Of a stretch of DNA of 64,000 nucleotides, positions 46,243 through 57,600 are shown piece by piece (positions within the stretch are counted from its first letter, which is position 1; the number at the start of each line of letters is the position of its first letter). The stretch spans positions 77,463,367 through 77,527,366 of the forward strand of contig CM056580.1 of the NCBI GenBank assembly GCA_029721435.1, written 5' to 3'. The notes under the pieces are model-generated. The model was not told the DNA's origin and searched no databases. It saw only the letters and a list, made by a program, of their open reading frames with translations. This stretch comes from Gymnothorax reevesii (taxonomy: Eukaryota > Chordata > Actinopteri > Anguilliformes > Muraenidae). The translations under genes and the position numbers were made by a program.

Positions 46243-46719
46243 ACCTTGCAAGGAAATAAGAATAATTAGGGAACTGTTCAATTTTTGCCAGAAGCTTTTT
46301 TATTATCTCAAAAATTTTAGTCACCATCCTGTGTCCTAACAGGTCTAATAGAGTTATCACTATTCATTTCCAGCATTGTGGCAGTTAAGATCATGTTTGC
46401 AAGTTGAAGCATCTTATATTTCACTAAAAACATTAGCAAAATTCTAAGGAAAGCATGTAGAAATTGTTTGAACAGTATTGCACATACTGGACTCCATTTT
46501 CTTGTCTTCACAAATGAAAATGCATACAGTGGTCAATTAATTTCAGCTGTTGCAAATGCCATCACCTTCACCCAGTTTGGTTATTACCTGCTCCAAAATA
46601 AAAGTGATTATGTTGCAATGGGTGGGACAATAGAAAGGGTGTCGTCAATGCATAAAGCTGGCACTGTGCAATTTTTGTGTCAGTGGCTTGTTGGCATTTT
46701 GACTCACCCAAACTACCTC

Positions 46720-48694
46720 TTAAAGCTGCAGTTGGTAACTTTGAGGAGAGCGAGGACTTCGCATAAAAATTTGAAAAAAAGCAACTTTCAGATCCCTCCC
46801 CCTCCCTCTCCACTGCACTCCTAAGACCCTCCCCCTGAAGGCTGCCATGCACGCAAAGGCACGCGAGCTGTTATGCATGCAACTGCATAGAGATTTTGTA
46901 TGTTCACATTGTGAAAGCGGCCAAGTTGCCGAGGCTAGATGTTACTGTTGCAAACAGTCAACACTGCTGGCCAACAAACAGGCGCGTCGTTAGACCTGAA
47001 AATTCCGGGGCTAATATCCCTCCCTTTATTAAAAATAATTAGTCCTGTCTAATTCTAAATGGTTTTCCTTCATTCACACGTTTTCCAATTCTAGAATAAT
47101 CAAGTGGCAGTTGAAGACACAGCTTCTCTCCCCCATGCGATCTAAAAGTGACAAAATTCAGCTACATTCAGTACCAAAAAATAATTTGATTAGAATTAGG
47201 TCTATGCACCGTCACGCGGCGATGGCATTTCAGAACTCTTCAGCAAATGAAGGTAATTTCGGTGACAAGTACATACACCTGTTTTTGCAGCACGGTCGCT
47301 CAATTCGCAGTAAAAAAAAATAGACAGCTGTTCGATTGGAAAATGTAAACGGACGAAACCACTTACTAGTCTGAAATGCCGTCGCCAAGTGCAGGTGCAT
47401 AGACCTAATTATAATTAAATTATTTTTCTGTCCTGAACGCAGCCCATTATTTTGTCGCTTATAGATCGGATGAGGGAGAGAAGCCGTCTCTTTGATTGCC
47501 ACTTGCTTATTCTTCAATTAGAAAACATGTTAATAAAGTAAACCCATCTAGAATTAGCCAGGACTAATTATTTTCAATAAAGGGAGGGATATTAGCCCTG
47601 GATTTTTCAGGTGTAACGACACGTTAGCCAACAAACGAGCAGAAATAAATCATGTCGACATGAAAAGTAATCTACTGCAGTATGTATTCATTAAAAACCC
47701 AGCACAAGTTACCCATTTTTTTTTAGGACAGAAACTGTCGTGAATCCAGCTGAATGGCCAGTAAACCATGTCATGCATTTGGCATTTCAGCATTTAGCTG
47801 TGAGAGCACAGAAACGTTACACATATTTATAAGGACAACAACACAACTGATAAGACTGCCAGGTCACTTCATAAAGATATTTTCTGCTGCTTTCTAATAA
47901 AACAACGGCAGTAACGTTAGCCCTAGCGTCTGAAACAAGCTAATGTTAGATCACTGCAAAATCACAGTAACATCACATGCACTGCGGAGCACTGTAATAA
48001 TTACAAGACTCTGGCTATTCGAACAGCGACTGTGCTTGTAAGTGTTCACTCGCTTATTTGCAGAGCGAAAATGAATTGATGCTGGTTAGGGCTGGGGTTA
48101 GTTTGGTGAGCATGTCAGCAACGCCAACTCGCTTATTTGCAAAGCAAAAATGAACCAACAAATAAAGCAGGGGTTTACCTGTCAAGGAGAAAAGTCGCAA
48201 ACTCTGCTTCAGTTTTCCTTCCAGATCACGGAGTTCCTTCCACTTCTAAAAATTCACTCTAATGTTCACTCTGGTTTGGTTAAATTCTTTCTTTTGTGCT
48301 TTTTTTACTTGTCTTAGCCATGTGTGCTGTTTCTGGTAACTGAGGTATCGGCATTTTTTTCCTCGCTGATGGCTCTAAGCTCCTAAACCCGCTCTCGGAG
48401 ATTTGAACTTGACTGAGCACTGGCGTGAACTGAGGAGGAAGGGGGAGGGGGCTGTCTGCAGAGAGTGCATGTGCACTGTTTGACGGCTGTCAGACACCAT
48501 CCTGGCTCTAATAGGTTCTTTTTGGTCGGTACGAACGATTTTTTTAAATGGCAGTAGGAGCATTAGGTGGGTTTAAAGGGGCCTTTTTAAAATTACAGAG
48601 TACGAGTTTTATGTAATACTGTCTGTACACAGTGACAGTTTCAGCAAAAATAACAAAAAGTTACTTTTCTAAAACTTACCAACTGCAGCTGTAA
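46720..48694. mobile_element. TTAA-target element with AGCTGCAGTTGGTAA ends, host of nested insertion
   Basis: Left TTAA-AGCTGCAGTTGGTAAC (46720 onward) pairs with the right end, which read inverted is AGCTGCAGTTGGTAAG and is followed outside by GTAA (a decayed TTAA). It is 1967 bp including a 647-bp inner element, and non-coding. It resembles the common fish repeat of this terminus; I believe it is piggyBac- or Kolobok-related because of the TTAA target, but no transposase is here. Confidence 0.75.
46980..47626. mobile_element. MULE-like element with about 250-bp terminal inverted repeats
   Basis: Arms 46986-47233 and 47371-47622 are inverted copies of each other with scattered mismatches, enclosing a spacer of about 137 bp. 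The termini show GTCGTTAGACCTGAAAA on the left and GTCGTTACACCTGAAAA on the right (inverted). Direct flanks GCCAACAAAC (46970-46979 and 47627-47636) are identical 10-bp duplications. Long terminal repeats with 9-10 bp duplications are typical of Mutator-like elements. No transposase is present. Apparent small open frames on the two strands are mirror images of the arms. Confidence 0.85.
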
Positions 48695-48699
48695 CTGCA

Positions 48700-50305
48700 A
48701 CACTGGTGCTGTGTGCTGATTTCATGAGACTGAATCGCAGCCAGTGGAGCAGTTTGCAAATAAATGCCGATAATTTCCTTCCCATTTTCATTTTCAGTAT
48801 GTACCCTATATAGTATAAAGCCCACTGAATGGTGGAAGGCAAGAGTGAAGGGGTACTTTTATACATTAAAATATTTTCTTTGTATGGGCAAAAACAAATA
48901 ATTAACTTCTGTCTCACCCTGGTTTTAATGCCATTAATGATTTAAATTGCACACACCTTTCTCAAACAAAAGGCACTACCTGGAGAATCAACCTCAATCC
49001 CTCCAAACACCTCTATTCATTACTACATTGGAGAGTAGTTTTCAAAAGGCCAAAGGAGGTGATGGTAATGCAAGTTGGGTGTTTACTCTTCACCTGATGA
49101 AACTGCCATTTACGCACTAGTTTTAAAGGGAATGACAGCGGCCAGTCTGATATGCCTTAATGGAACCAAACACCACAGGCAATCAATACGTCTTAGGCTA
49201 ACCCTTTGACAACAGCTCAACAGCTGCACCTCCTCGCCTCCTGTCAAAAAAATTACTGCAATAGAGTTAGTTACACCTAGTTGTAATCTGCGACACCATT
49301 AGCAGACTGCATTTTGGTCATCAAAATAGAGCCCACAATCTTTATTTATATTTATTTATATTTCTACTCATGCATAAAAGTAATTTCATTATAAAGCTAT
49401 CCATCAAACACACTGCTTGCCTGCTTAATGTCCCATTTAAATACTTACATGATATGTAAACAACTATAAGGAAGGCAATAAAAAAAAAGTTGCCCATTAT
49501 ATGCAGGAGCCAATTAATTATAGCCGTATCCATGGAGGTTAATCTATTCATGCATAAACACTGCTGGAGTCGAGCAACTTCTGTTTTTGCTTGATACCAA
49601 ACATTAAGCTTCTATTTCCTTATTGTTCTTCCAAACTTGTTCCAAACTTGATAACATTCAATCCTCTCCAAGTTGTTTTCATTTTTTTTCAAATTCTTTT
49701 GTACATGCGTTTCTGAATGGATAACCGCATCCTTTTTTCAAAAACAATTCAAAGGGTTATTTACTTACAGAGGCTTTCTTTTGTCAAACCTCATCAGCTA
49801 AATCAACACCCACACACGGAAAAAAAATCATACAATTAAACAGAAGCTTGCTGCATGACTTCATTTCAGCATCCCCTTAGTCTTTGTATTTCTCCATTGT
49901 GAAATATTCCTTTGGGCATTCTCCTCTATCTCAGCTCTGGTGCCGGGACTTTTGCTGCTCTCAGCAGAACAAAAATTGGTTTATTAATATAATGAAATGA
50001 ATGACCTCATAGCCTTCAGCCGGAGTACTTGTCGCACAACAAATACAATGTCAAAGCAGCACTTTATCTGATAAATGAGGGCGAATTGTCCTACCAACAG
50101 TATTTGTGAAAGAAATGGAAAAGAATTTGCCCTCCATCCATTCACAATGAAAACGTATTATGCCCCCGAAGCCATTGTGAGAAGAGCGGCTAAATTGTTG
50201 ACCAGTGTCCAGGGAGTTTCGGTTCGTGTGCACTGGACTGTTGCGAACAGGGCCCGCCCCTATTATGTGCAGCTTATTTTCCCCCATTCATTTTCAAGGG
50301 GATCG
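48700..50305. other. Unassigned sequence
   Basis: No supported gene. Parts of 49140-49560 look repeat-free and could be conserved non-coding sequence. Confidence 0.4.
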
Positions 50306-50309
50306 AGGT

Positions 50310-50906
50310 GAAGACAGGTGGCAGAACTGCACAAAGCGTCATGGGATTGCAATGGCAGAAAAAATTTTGAAAATTCTTAACTTCGTTCAAATGAAGAACA
50401 ATTCTTGTAGGCCTCTGCCAGGCAGCAGCCAAATATGATGTCTCCTTTCGTAGCATAGCAACCTCTCTCACAATTAACAAATCCAGTTCAGAAAACGTGG
50501 CTGGCAGCTGAGTAAGTTAAGAGTGAGAAATGTTATGACTTCACACCTGCTTCATGTGACTTAATGTGCAATTTTATCATTTCGGTTTGCACCAATGTGG
50601 GAGAGGGGTACGAGAATTGCAGGACAAGAAAAAGAATTGTATTTAAGAAAAGGTAATGGAAGCATCTTACTTAGAGGCACAGCATGGGGAAAAAATGTTC
50701 CAGTGGGTGCATAGCCAAAGGAGTTGCCAGTAAAAGTCAACAGGTTATCGACTATTTGGTGCTTGGCTTTTTTGGCAATGATGGTGAATTCCACTAGGCA
50801 CATTTCAGCCTTCTCAAAACAATAAAGAATGTGCTTTAAGAGCTAATCACACCCACAAAGCCTATAAAGAGGGCAGAAGAGCAATTGTGATAGACCATGC
50901 AAAGCT
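50310..50906. repeat. Tandem duplication, unit 1
   Basis: Block X (50310-50530, with GGGATTGCAATGGCAGAAAA and ACAATTCTTGTAGGC) is followed by block Y (50570-50906, with CCAATGTGGGAGAGGGGTAC and GGGGAAAAAATGTTCCAGTG). Both blocks recur in the same order in unit 2. Copies differ by many substitutions, so the duplication is old. Non-coding. Confidence 0.75.
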
Positions 50907-50921
50907 CAATGGGGTCAAGGC

Positions 50922-51376
50922 GATGACAGATGGCCGAGCTGCGCACAGCTTTATGGGATTGCTCTGGCAGAAAGAATATGAAAATTCTTAACTGTATTCA
51001 AATGATGGACAATTCTTGCAGGCTTTTGTCCAGCGACAGTCAAACACATCTCTTCTTGTAACATGGCAACCTCTCTCATGATTAACAAATCCGTTAAAGG
51101 AAACACAGCAGGCAGTCGGACAAGTTAGCAGTGAAATAATGTCTCCTTACCTTTGAAACCAGTGCTTTATGAGGGGTACCTTTATTGCTACCCATTTTAG
51201 AAAGTAATTATAATAAATAATGCGTTCTCGTTTACTTGTTGTGACCAAATATTTTGTCATCTTCGTTTGCACTAATATGGGAGAGGGGTATGAGAACGAT
51301 GGACGGGGAAAAGGACCACATTTCAGAAATGGTAATGTTACACCTCAGCCAAGATCAGGTGAACATGTTGATGAGC
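50922..51376. repeat. Tandem duplication, unit 2 (block X and start of Y)
   Basis: Block X' (50922-51150) has GGGATTGCTCTGGCAGAAAG, ACAATTCTTGCAGGC and CATGGCAACCTCTCTCATGA. Block Y' starts at about 51256 with CTAATATGGGAGAGGGGTAT. The Y' block is broken at 51377 by a hAT element, and its later part seems to continue at about 53800-54080. Confidence 0.7.
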
Positions 51377-52355
51377 CAGGGGCGCTCCTGTCATTCGGCG
51401 GATTAGGCGGATGCTAGGGGCGCTCGCGAGCAGAAAGGGCGCCAGGGAGGGGAGAAGTTTTTTTTTTTTTTTAAATAAATACTTTTTATTTCACAATATA
51501 AAACAGCAGCAACAAAGACACAGCAATTTAACAACAGTACATACAGTCATAAAGTCTTTAAGCAATGGCTAAATAAAGCATCTATATTCAGGCTTAAGTG
51601 TCTGTCTGCCTGCAACCTGCCTGCAATTTCGCCACGGTCCCCAATGGATTGCACACAGGACACGACTCCTCCCCGCCCCCCTGCTCTCTCCTGTAGTCCT
51701 ACTGCGCTTGCGTCTGAGGTAAGTTGGGTTGGTAATTCTCTCTCTGTCGAACTCAACTATTGACAAACAGGTAACTTGTAACACAACACACCCACAGCGC
51801 CACCGCCGCCGCCGCCGCGGCTTATGCATCGCGACGCCACCACTAGTTCACCACACAGAGAGACCACACCAAGCACAGCCAACAAGGCAATAATAACATA
51901 AGGTAGGCCAGACAGAGCGGCGTCAATTATCATCCTGGCTTAATGGCAGTCAAGTATGTCGCAGAATGCAGATCAAAAACACAACGTACTAGCTAAGCAA
52001 ATCGTTTGTGTCAGGCCATTTGCTAATGTTTTAATTGAAGTTACAGATTTATTTACAGATTTAAGGGGGATTCATTAAGACCCTGTTCCCGCGGCCGGCC
52101 GTATTGGCTCTTCGTCCTTTTTTGTTTTTGTTTTTTTTACTATTTGTAATTTGTTGTGTTTGTATTTTACTATGATGAGGAAGATTGTTACATTGGGTTG
52201 TGACTAGCAGTAAATATATGGAGTGTACCCAGTGTGCAGATTCTACTTTCTTCCTGTATTTTTCTATAACATATATGGCTGCTGTATAGTTATGGTGGGG
52301 GGGAGCACCACCAGAAATCTTGCCTAGGGTGCCAAGTTGCTTAGGAACGCCACTG
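51377..52355. mobile_element. hAT element, internally deleted (979 bp)
   Basis: Left CAGGGGCGCTCCTGTC and right end read inverted CAGTGGCGTTCCTAAG are hAT terminal repeats. Flanks TGATGAGC (51369-51376) and TCATGAGC (52356-52363) match at 7 of 8, the expected 8-bp target duplication. Both ends carry a TAGG(C/G)..GC-type subterminal motif (GGATTAGGCGGATGCTAGGG left, CCTAGGGTGCCAAG right). No transposase remains; internal poly-T at 51459. Confidence 0.85.
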
Positions 52356-52369
52356 TCATGAGCACATGT

Positions 52370-53785
52370 GTTATACTGAGTAAATGTACTCATAATACAT
52401 TATCATCACTTGTAATAATGTTTACATTTGAGTTTGACCAGTTGTTTGAAATATTAAATGCCAAAAAGGGTACATTTGAAATGTGTACATTCTTCATACC
52501 GCACTCAATACAGGCAAGTTTGCAACTAACTTCAGTATCATGTTGTGTCTCATGAAACTTTGTTATATTTCATCATTCAAGGTCACATTAAATTCTTGTA
52601 ATAGCTGTCAAAACGGATCAGATATCAGCATAATTTTACACTAATTTTACAGCGTTTAGATCCAATAGAGAACCGGCCGTCTGACATCATAAATACCTTT
52701 ATTTGTTACCCTTTTTCCATTCAGAAGATTTTTTTTTTAATTTTGCCATTATTTCATTGCATCTATTGTAGCCTATATTAAATATTCTTTCTTGTGATTT
52801 AATAGTCTTTATCTCTGGCTGCGATTTAAATAAACACCTTTATAAGAGTTGTCAAATGTATTCATCTTTTTTTTTTACTTTCTGAGAAAATTGTAGACTC
52901 GATTTCCTGTCCGTAGACGAACATTTTTATATTAGTAGTTATAAGAATAGGAAATATATTTGGTTTGGTTTGGTTTGGTTTATTTTATTTGTAAAAGGAC
53001 AATACACATTAATTAACATTACTGTAAATGTGCCAGTTTTAGCCAGTTGGCTAATTCGCAACTGCAGTCCTTCGGCAAGATGTTAAAAAAAACCAAAAAC
53101 CTAAAACAGTAATGACAGAAGTTAAAATCAATCATTACAATATTTACAGGACATCATAACAATACATGATAGCCAGTACAAAAAGCACAGAACAGCAACA
53201 TGCAGACGGATAGCAATCTAATCATATAGTCAGCCATGAAAAGCAGCAGTATACATGCATATAATCAGCCATGCAGAGCAGCAGTTCACATACACATAAA
53301 GCAGCAGTACACATACATAAATATCAGCCATGCTGATGTCACTCCCATATTAGCCATGCACTATTTTTCGAAATCCTCTCCCTGGACAGTCCTGCCCATA
53401 GACACCATAATGACTGTGGAATTAACATTTAATAATTAATTAGTAAATAAGTAATTAATTGATAATTTAGTGTCTTAGTTAAGGTAAAATGTGTTCATGA
53501 TGAAAGATCATTGTAAAATAATGTACGCAAAATTATATTTTTGTCACCTGAGATATTTAAAATACTACCTATCTTAAAATGTGCCCCAAAATACACAGGC
53601 ATACAGAACAATCATCATATATTGAACAGTTTTCATGAAAATCATTCAAGTAAAGTGTTTGATTTTGCAATCTTGACTTTTAAGTCCTCAAGGCAACTCA
53701 TCATTGCATATTTAATTTTTATCCTCCTGACACAGCTCTCGTACACCTGATCTTGGCTTGGGTGAAAACTTAGCCCTGAACCACT
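52370..53785. other. Unassigned; GGTTT microsatellite at 52958-52980
   Basis: The only structures I see are a (TTTGG)n microsatellite and weak local repetition of 'agcagcagt-acat' phrases at 53240-53320. No gene. Confidence 0.5.
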
Positions 53786-53789
53786 CTGC

Positions 53790-54080
53790 CAGGTGGAACT
53801 ACTGAGTACAGCTTGGGAAAAAATGTTCCAGTGGAAATGTAGCCTCAGGAGTTGCCAATGAAAATTAATGTTAGCTAACGGATTCTTTGCCATTTCTTGC
53901 CTGTCTTTCTTTGGAAATGATCACAAACTCCTAGTCACGCACCTCAACCCTCTCAAAACAATAATTTGCTTTAAAACTTATCACATATGTTTTTCTCTTT
54001 TGTAAAGATCATGCCCTCAAGCATTCAAAGAGAGCGAAAAACCCATTTTCAAGGACCATGCAAAGCAATGAAAATTACAC
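53790..54080. repeat. Tandem duplication, displaced end of block Y'
   Basis: GGGAAAAAATGTTCCAGTGG, GGAGTTGCCAATGAAAATTA, CTCTCAAAACAATAATTTGC and GGACCATGCAAAGCAATG match block Y of unit 1 (50680-50906) in order. This places the third piece of the duplicated sequence here, with unrelated sequence and a hAT element between. Confidence 0.6.
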
Positions 54081-54084
54081 CAAT

Positions 54085-54199
54085 AATAAAAATTTGGCTG
54101 GGGTGGCTCTGGCATCTCTATCGGATGCCCCCTGAACGCCTTCCTGGGAAGTTGTTCCGGGCATGCCCCACCGGGAGGAGGCCCCGGGGAAGGATGTAA
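54085..54199 (+). pseudogene. Rex3-like LINE C-terminal fragment
   Basis: IWLGWLWHLYRMPPERLPGK then LFRACPTGRRPRGRM is the same C-terminal block as at 19795-19905 (LRWFGHLVRMPPRRLP ... ACPTGRRP). It is about 38 codons and ends abruptly. Confidence 0.8.
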
Positions 54200-54244
54200 G
54201 CTCAAGGACTCCAGCATGAAAAGGCACATGAACTTTTCTGATTT

Positions 54245-54450
54245 AACGCTATGGTCACACTGCCAGGCTATAGTGACCAAAATCTACTTTTTTTTTCCGG
54301 GGGGGGGGGGGGATTTGCCTTAATGTGGCAGATGTTTTCAAGGCTGCATGTACACAAAAAAAAATCTTATATCCAACCCTAAATTCAGTATTGAGCCATT
54401 TTCATTTGTGGTCCTACATTGGATACAAATGTGATACACGGCTATGAAAA
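54245..54450 (+). repeat. Dispersed repeat, copy 2 (with 14-G run)
   Basis: ATTGAGCCATTTTCATTTGT then GGTCCTACATTGGATACAAA matches the copy at 9630-9690. It starts near GGTCACACTGCCAGGCTATA and includes a G homopolymer (54299-54312). Confidence 0.6.
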
Positions 54451-54462
54451 CTTTCTTTCACT

Positions 54463-54613
54463 TTCTTTTTGTAGCCACAGCTGCCCTGGGGCAGACTGAC
54501 AGAAGTGTGGCTGCCCTACAACCACCACCAAACATTCGCACACAGCCATACAGGAGTGTTCCGATAATGCTTGTTTTTGTGGGTGGTGGAAACCGGAGTA
54601 CCCGGAGTACACT
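54463..54613 (-). mobile_element. SINE-like repeat fragment
   Basis: Read from minus, CTCCGGTTTCCACCACCCAC then AAAAACAAGCATTATCGGAA and TGTATGGCTGTGTG..AATG match 28755-28880 closely, including GTCTGCCCCAGGGCAGCTGT. This is the middle of that SINE in the opposite orientation. Confidence 0.8.
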
Positions 54614-54619
54614 GACTTC

Positions 54620-57600
54620 TGGACTGGCTCTGATGATTCTCAGTGGGTTTTTTGTGACCACAGCACCGGTCGGCTTCTGACTGCTTTCATGGGGAGGGAG
54701 GCAATAAATAACAAAATACAAAAGCCTGTATAAAAGGTTTTTTATTTATTCTGGCCAGCTAAAATTCTCCTTGATATGCACTATTTGATATTTCTAAACC
54801 TCATACTGTTTAAATTGTTGAATCATGGGTGTCTCCTCTCTGTTTTCATATTCAATACCGCCAGATGCATCAATAACGTAGCTTTATCACCCATTTTATT
54901 TTTTCCTACAGCAAGGATACAGTGACACAAATTTTAATTGCTTTTACATCATTTTCAGCACTGATCCCAGGAGGCCTGACCTTTCAACTGCCAGCACCTG
55001 CCTGCAAGGCCAAGAGAGGTCCATTATTTATGAGTGAATGGCAATAACAAATGGTGCACACTATAGAATTCAGGCTATCTCCTCAATCTATTAACAATCC
55101 ATGAAGAAGTGTGCACCAAAAAGACTTATTGATGACAATATTTTAAGAACAGAGAACAATATCAGCTCGATGAAATCCACATGAATTAACAGCAACCTGC
55201 ATCTACTCTTACCTGGTGTTAATGATGCGTGCTCGCCATCAGTTTCATTTCATAACCGATTTCCAGGCGTAAATTCCCAAATCCCCACCCAATTATCCTT
55301 AAGCTCAGGAACTGGGTGTTTGTTCAGTGCTGATTTTTATAACACTAAGCACTTATTCTCTCAGTCAAGCCTCTTGTGGCTCTGAGTAAACCTCCAAAAC
55401 CTGGTCTTCAAATGTCTTACTCAAAGTGCTGCATGCTGGTCTCTGATAAGCACTTGAACTTCCCTGTACTCCATGCTGAGGGCTTATCTGAGTCTAAAGC
55501 TCTATCAGGTCATCAGCCCTGAGCCTGAGTGAGCTGAAATACTCAGCAACTGACTACTCTCACCCATCGCACTCCATCCCCATGCATGCAAGTGGTCGAA
55601 TGCATATGCACTTATAAACACATACTCATCAAATAACACATGCTGAGAGATGCACACATGCATGCAAACCCCTGCTCATGCGCACACTAATTACAGGACA
55701 GCATTTGCTTTTCTAATTACCAAAGTTCTTTGAGTGAATCCTGGGAGATTTACACCTTTATTTAATGGAAAGCACTACATATCATTCTATTCTGTCATAT
55801 TGCGCGGAGATGTTATAAGAAGTGTTTCAACCTTATATTTTTGCGAGTCACACAGGCAATTATGAACTGAGCTGTAGAGACAAAATAGAGAATAACATAT
55901 AATCTGAACATCTGGAGCTATTTTGAGAGATAATGTTGCTCCCCAGAGTGCCAAACTTTGACACTGCGAGCCAACTTTTCCCTACCACATGCAACGAATG
56001 CAAGTTTTGTCACAGCGACAAGGATGGATGATTTAAAAAGAGTTTTGAACCTTATAAAGGTGCGGGGTCAACTTTAGTTCAGAAACTGTGACCTTGTGGC
56101 ATGTAGACATTCCAAACTCTGATAGATGGAGATAAGTTTGAAAATTGTCGAAGTATCCGAATGTTTGAGAATTTATTCACCCTGCTTTTAGCCAAGTAAC
56201 AAACTTCAAACCGATTTGCTTGCAAACAACCGTCCCTTTTCTGTATGCTTACTACAAACCCAATCATAACTGAATCACCTGCTTGCCAGAGGAATGTTCA
56301 AAATGGGTGTCTTTCTGAAGATTTCACAAAATCTGCAGTCTTTCCATTCACCTTTCCTAACTGTTTTGGAATGTGTTGCAATCATTACATTTGAAATTTG
56401 TGAATATTTCTAAAGATCAATTCAGTTGAGGTGAAAACTCAATTAGTTTTTTTTTTTTTTTTTGCTGTTGTCATGGCTCCATAAGAGTCTGGGCCAGGTT
56501 TTGCCATTTGTTTTTTTTTTCTCTTTTGGACTTTCAACCCCACACACAGACTGTGCAAACTCACCACACCTGTGCTGTATTTGAATAGTCAAAAAATTAC
56601 CTCCTATATAATTCCAAACCACTTCTCTTTAACCTTGATGGAAACAGCATGAGGTGTGAACAGGAATTCATCACAGATTAGGAAGACAACCTTGCTGCAA
56701 AGAGAATCCAAATGCTCTTACACCAGGAGACGTGATCATGCATCTTGCGCCTGTCATGTTTGTTTCTTTTCGTGATTGGCTGGATGAATGGTATTCACTT
56801 GAAATATTTCTGCTGCACAGAATTGTGGGGTAGCCTTATCTCCTTTCATCTCAGAAAGAATGGTTCAGTGGACCCTGTTCTGAAGCGCCTTTCCTTAATA
56901 TTTAGAGAATTCAAACACACTTGTCATGGCTGCCACAAGCATTTTTTTTTGGAGTTAGGAACTTTCCAAAACAAAAAAGATTCAAACACAGCCCTGCACT
57001 TGATCTGGAAATTAGCTCAGCATATAAAAGGCCTGGTAAGGTGAGTTTCAGAAAAGCTTTTTTTGTAACTTCTGTTTGAACCATTAGTTGCAAGACTTTG
57101 GGGAAGTACTTTGTTTAGTTTTGTCATTTTTTTTTGTTTGTTTGTTTGTTTGTTTCAGTCTTTAGTTTTATATATATATTTATATGTCTGCAGGGGTGTG
57201 CTGCCATTAATTGACCCTCATTTTCTCCTGTTTATTTTGGGTTGATGGCGGTTTAAGGACTGTGTGTTTTGTCTTGTTAGACTTGCCTTTTCATTTGGAA
57301 GCATAGCAGGGTGTTTTGTTTATTATTTAGGCCTTGGCCACCCTGAAGACTATTTTCCCTTGGTTGACTAGTTTTCCTTCATTCATCCCCCTTCGCAAAT
57401 AAATTGCCTGATTATGTCATTCAGCATTCCTTCCTGCCATTTACGTTACCCTCTCTTACCCTACATCCATCATAGGTTTGTGCCTGATGTTTTAACTAAA
57501 TGTAAATGAAAAAAAAAATTACAAATCACTTAATTATGTCAATATCTACAGTTTGCATACAGTCTCAATTCATCTGGAAATGAGATTAAAGGTGAATCCA

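Noticed and set aside
47111..47517. Two small proteins on opposite strands with similar sequence
   Set aside because: They are translations of the two arms of one inverted-repeat element, so they mirror each other. Neither has a recognisable domain.
56745..57044. 99-codon frame with a hydrophobic start
   Set aside because: No homology, no splice context, and it overlaps poly-T-rich low-complexity sequence; likely chance.
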